In this document: one piece after another, positions 1-8,051 of the stretch | How positions within the stretch are numbered: position 1 is the first letter of the stretch | How the letters are laid out: each line of letters begins with the position of its first letter | NCBI GenBank assembly: GCA_005938025.2 | Contig: VCCI02000001.1 | Span: forward strand, 496,001 to 560,000 | Length of the DNA stretch: 64,000 nucleotides | Source: Inquilinus sp. KBS0705 | GTDB lineage: Bacteria; Bacteroidota; Bacteroidia; Sphingobacteriales; Sphingobacteriaceae | Direction: 5' to 3' | Notes under the pieces: model-generated | Seen by the model: the letters and a program-made list of their open reading frames with translations, nothing else | Told to the model about the DNA's origin: nothing | Database searches by the model: none | Program-made: the position numbers and the translations under genes

Positions 1-356
1 GCTCTACCCAAAACATGACTGATGCCATCGAAAAGCAGGTAGAGCGATTTGCACCCGGTTTCCGCGAAACGATATTGGCCCGGCATGTAATGGATTCGGT
101 ACAGATGGAAGAGTATAACCCCAATTATATCGGCGGTGATATAAACGGCGGCGTAATAGATATTGGCCAATTGTTTACCCGGCCCGCGCTGCGGTACTCG
201 CCATACAAAACATCTGCAAAAGGAATTTATATTTGCTCGGCATCTACACCGCCGGGGGGCGGTGTACATGGCATGTGCGGCTATTACGCCGCCAAAAAGG
301 CGTTAAAAGATGTATTTGATATTTCGGTAGATAGTTTATACCGTCAAAAATTATAA
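1..356 (+). CDS. Phytoene-desaturase (CrtI)-family FAD oxidoreductase, C-terminal part (5' truncated)
   Basis: The reading frame is open at the left edge (first full codon at position 3), so only about 118 C-terminal residues are present. The fragment has the typical end of CrtI-type carotenoid desaturases and related NAD(P)/FAD amine oxidases: an ERFAPGF motif, then a segment ending in GIYICSASTPPGGGVHGMCG, which is the FAD-contacting C-terminal motif. The ATG at position 15 is internal and not a true start. Whether it acts on carotenoids or another polyunsaturated substrate cannot be decided from the fragment. No other carotenoid gene is in view. It ends 4 nt before the GH88 start, but the two functions seem unrelated. 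Confidence 0.8.
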   Translation, partial: STQNMTDAIEKQVERFAPGFRETILARHVMDSVQMEEYNPNYIGGDINGGVIDIGQLFTRPALRYSPYKTSAKGIYICSASTPPGGGVHGMCGYYAAKKALKDVFDISVDSLYRQKL

Positions 357-360
357 AAAG

Positions 361-1572
361 ATGAAATTTAGCAACCTGTTAATTAGCGTAGTTTTTTTAA
401 TGGTAACAGCGTGCCAGCGCGGCGCTACGCAACAGCCGAGGTTAAGAACAGATACTACGCTTAGTGCTATTGTAAAGCAAAATTTTGCCTTTGCAGATGA
501 TCAGTACAAAGTGATGGGCACCCACCTGCAGGCTGATCAATTCCCCAAGGCCTACTATCCGCAAAAAAACAGGTTCGAAACCAGTAACTCGGGTTGGTGG
601 TGCAGTGGCTTTTATCCGGGCACTTTATTGTATTTATACGAACGCTCGCACGATGCAACCCTGCTGGCCGAAGCCAACCGCATAATGGGTAGCCTGGCTA
701 AAGAACAATTTAACACAGGCACCCACGATTTGGGATTTATGATGTATTGCAGCTTTGGAAATGCCTACAGGCTCGACCCAAAGCCGGAGTATAAACAAAT
801 ATTACTCAACAGTGCCAAATCATTATCTACCCGCTTTAATCCAAAAGTGGGCTGTATAAAATCGTGGGATTCAAAGCCCTCCGATTTTTTGGTGATCATT
901 GATAATATGATGAATCTTGAACTACTGTTTTGGGCCACCAAAGTAACCGGCGACAGTAGTTATTATAAAATAGCAGTAACCCATGCCAATACAACTATGC
1001 TTAATCACTATCGGCCTGATTACAGCTCGTATCACGTAGTTAATTACAATCCCGAAACTGGCGCTGTGCAAGAAAAGAAAACAGCTCAGGGCTACGCTAA
1101 CGAGTCGGCATGGGCAAGGGGGCAGGCTTGGGGCCTGTATGGCTTTACCGTAATGTACCGCGAAACAAAGGATAAAAAATACCTGGATCAGGCAAATCAC
1201 ATCGCCAGGTTTCTTCTGGATAACGCAAACCTTCCCGAGGATAAGATACCTTACTGGGACTTCAATGCGCCAAATATCCCTAATGCTTTACGCGATGCCT
1301 CGGCAGGCGCCATAATGGCTTCGGCATTATTAGAACTTAGCGGCTATAACAGCCTTAAAAACGCACAGGATTACTTTTATACGGCTCAATCAATTTTAAG
1401 GTCATTATCCTCACCTGTTTACCTCAGCGCCAAGGGTGCTAATGGCGGGTTTTTATTGCAGCACAGCGTAGGTAGTTTACCGGGTAACTCCGAGGTGGAT
1501 GTATCGCTAAGTTACGCCGATTATTACTTTATCGAGGCCATGAAAAGGTACGAGGCATACCCGGCTAATTAG
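361..1572 (+). CDS. GH88 unsaturated uronyl hydrolase, lipoprotein
   Basis: Predicted to hydrolyse the non-reducing-end delta-4,5-unsaturated uronic acid from oligosaccharides made by polysaccharide lyases, giving 4-deoxy-5-ketouronate. An SPII signal with lipobox VTAC (Cys18) suggests attachment to a membrane facing the periplasm. The 403-residue length and alpha6/alpha6-barrel segments fit GH88. The two acidic residues expected at the active site are likely Asp123 (in THDLGFMMYC) and Asp181 (in DNMMNLELL). The aromatic segment ESAWARGQAWGLYGF is characteristic of the family. The next plus-strand genes, KduI and an SDR, would use the released sugar. The 3' end overlaps the convergent yhcH-like gene by 8 nt. 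Pectin, glycosaminoglycan or alginate oligomers are all possible substrates. Confidence 0.9.
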   Translation: MKFSNLLISVVFLMVTACQRGATQQPRLRTDTTLSAIVKQNFAFADDQYKVMGTHLQADQFPKAYYPQKNRFETSNSGWWCSGFYPGTLLYLYERSHDATLLAEANRIMGSLAKEQFNTGTHDLGFMMYCSFGNAYRLDPKPEYKQILLNSAKSLSTRFNPKVGCIKSWDSKPSDFLVIIDNMMNLELLFWATKVTGDSSYYKIAVTHANTTMLNHYRPDYSSYHVVNYNPETGAVQEKKTAQGYANESAWARGQAWGLYGFTVMYRETKDKKYLDQANHIARFLLDNANLPEDKIPYWDFNAPNIPNALRDASAGAIMASALLELSGYNSLKNAQDYFYTAQSILRSLSSPVYLSAKGANGGFLLQHSVGSLPGNSEVDVSLSYADYYFIEAMKRYEAYPAN

Positions 1573-2194
1573 GGCTTGCTACCTTTATCTTTATCACCAG
1601 CTTTTTTATAATGGCTTCGCTTGTACCCATGCGTATGTTGGGGCGGTGCACATCTGGAGGGAAAAATATATAAAAGCCACCGGGGGTAGCAGTGTAATAT
1701 TTTCCCTTGGCATCGTATATAGCTAAATCTTTCACAGCATCATAGGGTTTAACAATAGTGGCTTTGTCTATAGCCTCAACACCTATCAACTCTTTGCCCT
1801 TTATCACATAGTGTATGTCTATATAAGTTTGGTGGTCTTCCCATTTGGCGGTATCCGCTAACTTACCGGGCGCTTCGGTTATCATGGCGTAAGCATTGTC
1901 TCCGTCTATCACATATTTGCCGGGGGCTATTTGTTCAAGGTTGCGATCGCGTAAAAAATCTATGGCTTTATCCCATACCGCTTTGTTGGCGTGGTACTGT
2001 TTGGCAAACTCCAATACATTAAGCGGTTGCCTTACGCTCAGCTTTAAACCATTTAGCCAAACACCCTCTTTTAACCATTTTTCGGCTGTTTTTTGGGTCC
2101 ATACGGTTGGGGAAGTTTGTGCATTTGTTAGGTTGTTCATTATTAAAAACACAATTACTAAGCACAGGCTTTTGTATGCTGATAAATGTTTCAT
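1565..2194 (-). CDS. YhcH/YjgK/YiaL (DUF386) family protein with signal peptide
   Basis: This belongs to the DUF386 group (YhcH, YiaL, NanQ, EbgC), beta-barrel cupin-like proteins associated with sugar anomerisation or sugar-acid use. Residues about 1-26 form a signal peptide ending in LTNAQ. The domain follows, with DHQTYIDIHYVIKG and a histidine in PPDVHRPNI, consistent with the metal site of the family. Most members are cytoplasmic, so an exported form is unusual. The gene is divergent from kduI, and its 3' end overlaps the GH88 stop. A role in handling a sugar product of GH88 in the periplasm is an inference from position. Confidence 0.85.
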   Translation of the reverse strand: MKHLSAYKSLCLVIVFLIMNNLTNAQTSPTVWTQKTAEKWLKEGVWLNGLKLSVRQPLNVLEFAKQYHANKAVWDKAIDFLRDRNLEQIAPGKYVIDGDNAYAMITEAPGKLADTAKWEDHQTYIDIHYVIKGKELIGVEAIDKATIVKPYDAVKDLAIYDAKGKYYTATPGGFYIFFPPDVHRPNIRMGTSEAIIKKLVIKIKVASPN

Positions 2195-2263
2195 AGTTTA
2201 GATTATTAATTGGCCGCGCCGGTAAAGCGCCGTTTAATTAACTATAAATATAAACATTTTGCC

Positions 2264-3094
2264 TTGAGAGTATTACATAGTGTACACCCCGACGATTTTA
2301 AAAATTACCAAACCGCCCAAATACGCGAGCGATTTTTAATTGATAAACAGGTAGTGCCTAATCAGCTTAGCCTTACGTATACCCATTACGACAGGATGAT
2401 AGTTGGCGCGGCAAACCCCGTTGATAAAAAAGTACAATTGGGCAATTACCCCAGCCTGCGTGCCGATTACTTTTTAGAGCGGCGTGAAATGGGTATTATA
2501 AACGTTGCCGGCAATGGCGAAATAACTGTTGACGGACAAGTATATCCGGTAAATAAGTTGGACTGCCTATATATTGGCAAAGGTGTTAAAGAGGTTAGCT
2601 TTATGAGTACTGACACGGCGAACCCCGCTGTGTTTTATATACTATCGGCACCTGCGCACGCTGTTTACCCAACAACGTTAATGACACATGCAGATGCAGT
2701 AAAGGTAACCACAGGCAATGCAAGCACAGCCAACCTGCGCACCATTAACAAATACATACATTTAGAAGGTATAAAAAGTTGCCAACTGGTAATGGGCCTT
2801 ACCATTTTGCATGAAGGCAGCGTATGGAACACCATGCCACCGCATACCCACGACAGGCGCATGGAGGCTTATTTTTATTTCGACCTGCCTGCAGGGCAAA
2901 AAATATTTCATTACATGGGCGAGGGGCAGGAAACAAGGCATGTTTTGTTAGATAACTACGATGCCATTGTATCGCCCCCATGGAGCATACACTCGGGCAG
3001 TGGTACGGCCAGCTACAGCTTTATATGGGGTATGGCCGGCGAAAATTTAGATTACACAGACATGGATGCCCTGAGCATCAACGACATTAGGTAA
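2264..3094 (+). CDS. kduI: 5-dehydro-4-deoxy-D-glucuronate isomerase (KduI)
   Basis: Converts 5-keto-4-deoxyuronate (DKI) to 3-deoxy-D-glycero-2,5-hexodiulosonate, the step after unsaturated uronyl hydrolase. Zinc ligands are visible as HTH followed by Glu and a later His in PPWSIHSG. With the start chosen here they fall at H194, H196, E201 and H243, two residues below the E. coli KduI positions (196, 198, 203, 245). No ATG exists in the N-terminal part. The TTG at 2264 gives 276 residues, the usual length of about 278. A TTG at 2210 would add 18 basic residues without family counterpart and leave only 15 nt to the divergent gene. The start is therefore inferred, the function well supported. 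Confidence 0.9.
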   Translation: MRVLHSVHPDDFKNYQTAQIRERFLIDKQVVPNQLSLTYTHYDRMIVGAANPVDKKVQLGNYPSLRADYFLERREMGIINVAGNGEITVDGQVYPVNKLDCLYIGKGVKEVSFMSTDTANPAVFYILSAPAHAVYPTTLMTHADAVKVTTGNASTANLRTINKYIHLEGIKSCQLVMGLTILHEGSVWNTMPPHTHDRRMEAYFYFDLPAGQKIFHYMGEGQETRHVLLDNYDAIVSPPWSIHSGSGTASYSFIWGMAGENLDYTDMDALSINDIR

Positions 3095-3100
3095 AGAGTT

Positions 3101-3922
3101 ATGACAGCAGAAAATTCATATTCATTAGCAGGTAAGGTAATAGTAGTAACCGGCGGTACAGGTATATTAGGGAACGCCTTTGTAAATGGCATTGTTGAAG
3201 CCGGGGGTACCGTAGGTATTTTGGGCCGTAACCAGCAAGTTGCCGAAGAACGCGCTAACGCGATAAACAAAAATGGCGGCAAAGCATTAGCTTTAGTAGC
3301 CGATGTAATGAACGAAGCCGAGCTGCAGGCTGCTAAAAAGCAGGTATTAGATACTTATGGCCGTTTGGATGGCCTGGTGAATGCTGCCGGTGGTAACATG
3401 CCCGATGGCGTTTTACAACCCGAAGAGGACGTTTTTAGCATTAAGCTGGAGGGCATGAAAAAAGTGGCTGACCTTAACCTTTGGGGCACATTGATACCTA
3501 CCCAAATATTTGGAGAAGCTATTGCCAAAACAGGCAAGGGCAGTATTGTAAACATATCATCCATGAACTCTAAAAGCGCGGTAACCAAGGTGCTTGGGTA
3601 TAATATGGGCAAGGCGGCGGTTGATTGTTATACCCAGTGGTTTGCTGTAGAACTTGCTAACCGCTATGGCGATGCGATACGCATGAATGCATTGGCGCCG
3701 GGCTTTTTCCTGACCGAGCAAAACCGCAACCTTTTAACCAAGCCCGAAGGCGGCTACACCCCGCGTGGCGAAGCAGTGATAAGGAACACCCCGTTTAAAC
3801 GCTTTGGCCACCCCGATGAGTTAAAGGGCGCATTGGTATGGCTGTTGAGCGATGCCTCGGCATTTGTAACCGGCTCTATGATATGTGTGGATGGTGGGTT
3901 TTCGGTATTTAGCGGGGTATAA
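3101..3922 (+). CDS. SDR-family uronate oxidoreductase (D-mannonate oxidoreductase or KduD-type)
   Basis: A classical short-chain dehydrogenase of 273 residues. The cofactor motif is TGGTGILG (about 18-24), NAAG lies at 94-97, catalytic Ser153/Ser154 and Tyr167-x3-Lys171 follow. It starts 6 nt after kduI, so the two are probably co-transcribed. Two roles fit: 2-dehydro-3-deoxy-gluconate dehydrogenase (KduD), completing the KduI pathway, or the SDR-type D-mannonate oxidoreductase acting after UxaC. The longer length (KduD is usually about 253) and the central NLWGTLIPTQIFGE segment favour the mannonate/fructuronate type. The position next to kduI favours KduD. The substrate is unresolved. Confidence 0.85.
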   Translation: MTAENSYSLAGKVIVVTGGTGILGNAFVNGIVEAGGTVGILGRNQQVAEERANAINKNGGKALALVADVMNEAELQAAKKQVLDTYGRLDGLVNAAGGNMPDGVLQPEEDVFSIKLEGMKKVADLNLWGTLIPTQIFGEAIAKTGKGSIVNISSMNSKSAVTKVLGYNMGKAAVDCYTQWFAVELANRYGDAIRMNALAPGFFLTEQNRNLLTKPEGGYTPRGEAVIRNTPFKRFGHPDELKGALVWLLSDASAFVTGSMICVDGGFSVFSGV

Positions 3923-3923
3923 T

Positions 3924-4703
3924 ATGAAGCGCTTTGGCATCACCATTATTTTAGCTACTGTTTATAGCTTTACTGCAAATGCACAGGTGGTGGTTACGCT
4001 CGATTATTATTTTAATCACGAGGCGCGCAAAAACACTGCCGACCAGCCCGAGCGTTTCCATTATTTATGGGAAGATAAAAGCAATACAGGTTTTTCGGTT
4101 TTTGGCGATGCCTTTAAAAATAAGGGTGCGGTATTAAGCGCGCTGGATGTGGCACCCACGGCCGATAAGTTAAAGGGTACGGGCATATACATTATAGTTG
4201 ACCCTGATACTAAAAAGGAAAGCCCCGATCCAAAATATATTAACCAGGCTGATGTAACCGAAATTGCCGCCTGGGTAAAGCAGGGTGGTGTATTGCTGCT
4301 AATGGCTAACGACAGCGCCAATGTAGAGCTGCCTCATTTTAATAAATTGGCCGCAAAGTTTGGTATGCATTTTAACAACGATATGCAAAACCATGTGGTT
4401 GATGATATGCACTTTGAGGATGGCGCGGTAGTTACTACCGGCAATGCCGTATTTGCATCGGCACAAAAGATTTTTATGAAGGATGTTTGCTCAATTACCT
4501 TAAGCGGCAATGCAAAAACTGCTTTGGTTAATAAGGCAGGCGCAACCATCATCGCGATAGCAAAATATGGCAAAGGCATGGTAATGGCCATTGGCGACCC
4601 ATGGTTATATAACGAATATACCAACGGGCGCTTGCCTGCTACATTTGAAAATGATAAGGCTGCTAACGATATTGCGGCATATTTAATTAAACAGGCTAAA
4701 TAA
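3924..4703 (+). CDS. Secreted stand-alone DUF4350-like domain protein
   Basis: The ATG at 3924 gives a 259-residue protein with a signal peptide (MKRFGITIILATVYSFTANA). An in-frame upstream start at 3885 would lie inside the SDR gene and spoil the signal. The sequence (LDYYFNHE, WEDKSNTGF, YIIVDPDT, WVKQGGVLLLMAND, GKGMVMAIGDPWLYNEY) resembles the class-I-amidotransferase-like fold that sits at the C-terminus of many Bacteroidota GH88/GH105 unsaturated rhamnogalacturonyl hydrolases. Here it is a separate gene in the same cluster as a GH88 that lacks it. Its role is unknown; a carbohydrate-binding or accessory role is an inference. Its last base is shared with the next start codon. Confidence 0.75.
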   Translation: MKRFGITIILATVYSFTANAQVVVTLDYYFNHEARKNTADQPERFHYLWEDKSNTGFSVFGDAFKNKGAVLSALDVAPTADKLKGTGIYIIVDPDTKKESPDPKYINQADVTEIAAWVKQGGVLLLMANDSANVELPHFNKLAAKFGMHFNNDMQNHVVDDMHFEDGAVVTTGNAVFASAQKIFMKDVCSITLSGNAKTALVNKAGATIIAIAKYGKGMVMAIGDPWLYNEYTNGRLPATFENDKAANDIAAYLIKQAK

Positions 4704-5299
4704 TGGGTAAAGGACGTATAGAAGCATTTAGCGACGGGGTAATAGCTATCATCATCACCATAATGGTACTAGAGTTAAAGGTACCACATGATGCCAGTTT
4801 GGAAGCCTTGCAGCACCTGCTGCCTGTATTTGTAAGCTATGTGCTCAGTTTTGTTTATGTAGGTATCTACTGGAACAATCACCACCACATGTTTCACGCG
4901 GCAAAGTCTATTAACGGTGCCGTAATGTGGGCCAATATGCATTTGCTTTTCTGGCTCTCGCTGGTGCCTTTTGTAACCGCTTGGATGGGCGAGAACCATT
5001 TTGCACAATGGCCCGTTGTATGCTATGGCATAGTGCTTATTATGAATGCCATAGCCTATACAATATTAGCTAAACAGCTCATACGCCACCACGGCGAAAA
5101 TTCTTTGCTGGCACATGCCTTTGGGAACGATAATAAAGGAATGGTATCAATAGGTATATATGGTACAGCAATAGTTGTTTCTTTTATACACGCTTGGATA
5201 GGCTTTGCACTATACATTGTAGTAGCTTGTATATGGTTTATACCCGATAGGCGTATCGAGCGTAAAATGATAAAGGACGAGCCGGATTATCATGGATAG
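4703..5299 (+). CDS. TMEM175/DUF1211-family potassium channel-like membrane protein
   Basis: A 198-residue integral membrane protein. The first helix carries the RxxxFSDGV signature (RIEAFSDGVIAIIITIMVLELKV) that lines the pore of bacterial TMEM175 channels. About six hydrophobic segments follow, with a WNNHHHMFH loop. Bacterial members are tetrameric, potassium-permeable channels. The start codon overlaps the preceding stop (TAATG), so translation may be coupled, but a functional link to uronate use is not evident. Family assignment is firm; ion selectivity is known only from homologues. Confidence 0.85.
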   Translation: MGKGRIEAFSDGVIAIIITIMVLELKVPHDASLEALQHLLPVFVSYVLSFVYVGIYWNNHHHMFHAAKSINGAVMWANMHLLFWLSLVPFVTAWMGENHFAQWPVVCYGIVLIMNAIAYTILAKQLIRHHGENSLLAHAFGNDNKGMVSIGIYGTAIVVSFIHAWIGFALYIVVACIWFIPDRRIERKMIKDEPDYHG

Positions 5300-5329
5300 T
5301 TTTTAAACTTCAAAGCGTTGGCAAGTGCG

Positions 5330-5445
5330 ATTCCTTCCTGGGGATGGAGGGGGTAGGGGTTTAACGAAGTGCTGTCTATTGCGTAGCGTATAACCCCTCC
5401 CTGTCACTACACATGCCAACCACACCCCTCCCCGTGGGAGGGAAT
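5330..5445. repeat. Intergenic imperfect palindrome, copy 1
   Basis: A non-coding element starting ATTCCTTCC and ending GGGAGGGAAT, with inner arms GGGGGTAGGGGTTTAA and ACACCCCTCCCC that can fold back on each other. A related copy in the same orientation lies at 5909-6016. Together they flank the cupin gene. It lies just after the TMEM175 gene and could also stop transcription. Such G/C-strand-biased palindromes are common between genes in Bacteroidota. Confidence 0.7.
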
Positions 5446-5483
5446 ATTGAAAAACTTAAACACTCGCCAATTGTAGATTAACT

Positions 5484-5879
5484 ATGGAAATAATACGTAA
5501 TGGCTCGCAGCCATCGGGCAAAGGCCCCGCCGAATATTTTACCGGAACAGTACGCATAGACCCATTAGTTAACCCGCCCGAACCATCGCGCGTGGCAATG
5601 GCGCTGGTTACTTTTGAACCCGGCGCACGCACAGCCTGGCACACCCACCCGTTCGGGCAAACACTGATAGTGACCGTAGGCGCAGGCTGGGTACAGCGCG
5701 AAGGTGATGCAAGGCAAGATATTAAACAAGGCGATGTAGTGTATTTTGCACCAAACGAAAAACACTGGCATGGCGCGACCGCCACAACCGCCATGAGCCA
5801 TATTGCCATACAGGAAAAACTAAACGGTTCGCCGGTTGATTGGATGGAGCATGTAACGGACGAACAGTATAACGGTTAA
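5484..5879 (+). CDS. Cupin protein of the (R)-hydroxynitrile lyase (GtHNL/AcHNL) type
   Basis: A 131-residue single-domain cupin. It matches the characterised manganese-dependent cupin hydroxynitrile lyases of Granulicella and Acidobacterium along its whole length, including [34 protein letters not shown] and [12 protein letters not shown]. The metal ligands are in the same numbering: His53, His55, Gln59 and His94, with the active-site His106. Those enzymes cleave or form mandelonitrile in vitro, but their natural role is not settled, and many annotators call the family carboxymuconolactone-decarboxylase-like or simply cupin. The gene stands alone between two copies of an intergenic palindrome. 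Confidence 0.85.
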   Translation: MEIIRNGSQPSGKGPAEYFTGTVRIDPLVNPPEPSRVAMALVTFEPGARTAWHTHPFGQTLIVTVGAGWVQREGDARQDIKQGDVVYFAPNEKHWHGATATTAMSHIAIQEKLNGSPVDWMEHVTDEQYNG

Positions 5880-5908
5880 AAGCCGTAAGAAAGAGTTGGA
5901 CATGTGCG

Positions 5909-6016
5909 ATTCCTTTCATGGGGAAAGAGGAGGTAGGGGTTTAGGGCGTCATGTATAATGTTCAACCCTTTCATGCCAGTACGTAAATCAACCGCACCCC
6001 TACCTGGGGAAGGAAT
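5909..6016. repeat. Intergenic imperfect palindrome, copy 2
   Basis: Starts ATTCCTTTCATGGGGA and ends GGGGAAGGAAT, with inner GGTAGGGGTTTAGGG and CGCACCCCTACC arms. It belongs to the same family and orientation as the element at 5330-5445 but is diverged in the middle. It fills the space between the cupin gene and the yceH-like gene; the two converge, so it may serve both as a terminator. A short open frame inside it is not a gene. Confidence 0.7.
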
Positions 6017-6022
6017 TAAGGA

Positions 6023-6661
6023 TTATGTCAGCTCCTTCATCAGTTTATCAAAAGCTTCTTTCAATTCAGCTAATTCGATTTCCACTTTGCTTAGGCGTTC
6101 TTCCAGTTCGGATGTTGATGCGCGGCGACTTGGTTCGTCGGTGCTGTCATCTTCTATGATGGTGCCACCTAACAAATGGCGGTAACGCACCTCTTTTTGC
6201 CCCGGGCGTTTGGGTAATTGCAGTATATAAGGCATATCGCCACCGGCCAGTTTTTCCAGCATGGTATTCACTTCATCCAGGTCGTCAAACTCATATAATC
6301 GGCCCGAGTTGGTATTGATCTCGCCGGGCGTTTGTGGTCCACGCAATATCAGCAGGCATATTACAGCCACTTCTGCCGGCACTACCGGGAATACGATACC
6401 AAAGTTATGCTTATACTTTATTGCCCGGCTGCTGCCACCTGTAGCGGTAGATATTAACCCTTTGCGTTTTAAGGTATCCAGCGCCAGCATAACGGTGTTC
6501 TCATCATAATCTACCACCGGCTTGCGCGCGGTTTTTTGGTTGCAGGCGGCGGTGAGGCCGTTAAGGGTCATAGGGTAATAATCGGGTGTGGTTTTGCTTT
6601 TTTCCATCAGCGAGCCCAATACACGCAGTTCGGTATCAGATAAAACGGGTATGGTATCCAT
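6023..6661 (-). CDS. YceH (DUF480) family protein
   Basis: A 212-residue protein with the two tandem winged-helix domains of the YceH/DUF480 family: LSDTELRVLGSLMEKSKTT near the N-terminus, TAACNQKTARKPVVDYDENTV in the first domain, and LILRGPQTPGEINTNSGRLY in the second. The last ~40 residues are charged and likely coiled coil (SELEERLSKVEIELAELKEA). The biochemical role of the family is not established. Nothing in the neighbourhood helps. Confidence 0.9.
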   Translation of the reverse strand: MDTIPVLSDTELRVLGSLMEKSKTTPDYYPMTLNGLTAACNQKTARKPVVDYDENTVMLALDTLKRKGLISTATGGSSRAIKYKHNFGIVFPVVPAEVAVICLLILRGPQTPGEINTNSGRLYEFDDLDEVNTMLEKLAGGDMPYILQLPKRPGQKEVRYRHLLGGTIIEDDSTDEPSRRASTSELEERLSKVEIELAELKEAFDKLMKELT

Positions 6662-6773
6662 AGGAACAAATATAGTAATCCCCCAGCCCCCTAAAGGGGG
6701 AGATTGAAGTTTGTTAAATTTTTAACCATTACAACATCTCCAACCTTTATAACCGTTGCTTATCTTCGCCATA

Positions 6774-7559
6774 ATGACAATTAGTATTTTAGGTTGCGGA
6801 TGGTATGGCTTGGCGCTGGCAAAATCGCTGGTAGTAAAGGGGAATGTGGTCAAAGGTTCGACAACATCTACGGATAAGCTTGATTTACTGGCAAACGAAG
6901 GCATTCAACCATTTTTGATAGATCTGTCTGATGATAGCCAACCCAACCCTGATTTTTTTAAAGCGGATATTTTAGTAATTGCCATCCCCCCTAAAAGCAG
7001 GTCGGGCCGGGGAGCAGAGTATGTGCCTAAATTGAAGAAAGTTGTAAATGCGATAAATATAAGCAGCATCAGGAAAGTTATCCTTATTAGTTCTACAGGG
7101 GTATATGCCGACTTAAACCAGGAAGTAACAGAAGAAACCGAGCCCCAACCTAATACGCCCGGCGGCGAAGTGCTTTTGGAAGCCGAGCAGCTTTTCAAAC
7201 AGCAAACAAGTTTTAAAACCACCATTATGCGCTTTGGGGGGCTAATTGGCCCCGGTCGCGACCCGGGAAGATTCTTTGCCGGTAAAAAGGATATACCTAA
7301 TGGCATGGCACCGGTAAACCTTATTCATTTGGATGATTGTATAGGTATAACCGAAGCAGTAATAACAAATGATAATTTTGGATTATTGCTGAATGCGTGC
7401 TCGCCACAGCATCCTACAAAAGCTGAGTTTTACACCAAAGCCGCTGAAAGATCAGGACTTGAGCTGCCCGCGTTTTTGCCCGAATTGAAAGAATGGAAAC
7501 TGGTAAATAGCGTAGTAGTGGGTAAGCTGTTAAATTACAATTACAAGGTAAATAATTAG
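6774..7559 (+). CDS. NAD(P)-binding SDR/epimerase-type protein (YeeZ-like)
   Basis: The ATG at 6774 gives 261 residues beginning MTISILGCGWYGLALA, a Rossmann GxGxxG motif at the extreme N-terminus. A TTG at 6756 would only add six residues. The middle part (VILISSTGVYAD, and RFGGLIGPGRDPGRFFAGK) matches extended, atypical SDRs of the YeeZ group. The usual YxxxK catalytic pair is not clear, so it may bind a nucleotide without classical dehydrogenase chemistry. No substrate can be proposed. Confidence 0.75.
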   Translation: MTISILGCGWYGLALAKSLVVKGNVVKGSTTSTDKLDLLANEGIQPFLIDLSDDSQPNPDFFKADILVIAIPPKSRSGRGAEYVPKLKKVVNAINISSIRKVILISSTGVYADLNQEVTEETEPQPNTPGGEVLLEAEQLFKQQTSFKTTIMRFGGLIGPGRDPGRFFAGKKDIPNGMAPVNLIHLDDCIGITEAVITNDNFGLLLNACSPQHPTKAEFYTKAAERSGLELPAFLPELKEWKLVNSVVVGKLLNYNYKVNN

Positions 7560-7577
7560 CTAGGCTGGTTGCACTAA

Positions 7578-7970
7578 TTACAAAATATTTAAGGGGTGGG
7601 TTTTAATGTAAGCTATTTTATGCTGAAACATTTCGGCCATTTTAGCTGCCCGCCATTTAGCTTCATCTGCCTTATCTCCGGTAAATAGCTCGTCGATAGT
7701 TTGGTTAAATAAGTTCATCCATCTATCAAAGTGTGTATGGTCTACCGGTAACTGCGCATGCGGCGGAAAGGGGCTGCCGAAGTACGTGTGATCGCCTAAT
7801 AAAACGGTTTGCCAAAAACGATACATTTTCTCAAGATGTATGGGCCATTTACCTTGTATGCGCTGTTCAAATATCGGGCCGAGCAAATCGTCGGTTTGGA
7901 TGCGCCGGTAAAAGGTATCAACCAACAATTTGATATCATTTAAAGCTAATATTTGTGGTTGATCGCTCAT
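7578..7970 (-). CDS. Group III truncated haemoglobin
   Basis: A 130-residue truncated globin. The probable proximal haem-binding histidine is His80 in THFDRWMNLF, and the FYRRIQTDDLLGPIF and FWQTVLLGDHTYFG segments are typical of group III (TrHb3/Ctb) proteins. Family members bind oxygen and nitric oxide and are linked with microaerobic or nitrosative stress. This fits a genome carrying both bd and cbb3 oxidases, although the gene lies far from them. It converges with the SDR gene, leaving 18 nt between stops. Confidence 0.9.
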   Translation of the reverse strand: MSDQPQILALNDIKLLVDTFYRRIQTDDLLGPIFEQRIQGKWPIHLEKMYRFWQTVLLGDHTYFGSPFPPHAQLPVDHTHFDRWMNLFNQTIDELFTGDKADEAKWRAAKMAEMFQHKIAYIKTHPLNIL

Positions 7971-8051
7971 TATTGTAAAGTTACCAACTAAAAATTAACG
8001 CCCTGTTTTTAATGTAAAGCATTGCACTAAATTAACAAATCAGCCGTGGCC

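Noticed and set aside
5958..6185. Open frame overlapping the palindrome and the yceH-like gene end
   Set aside because: It is an antisense shadow of the DUF480 gene and a non-coding repeat.
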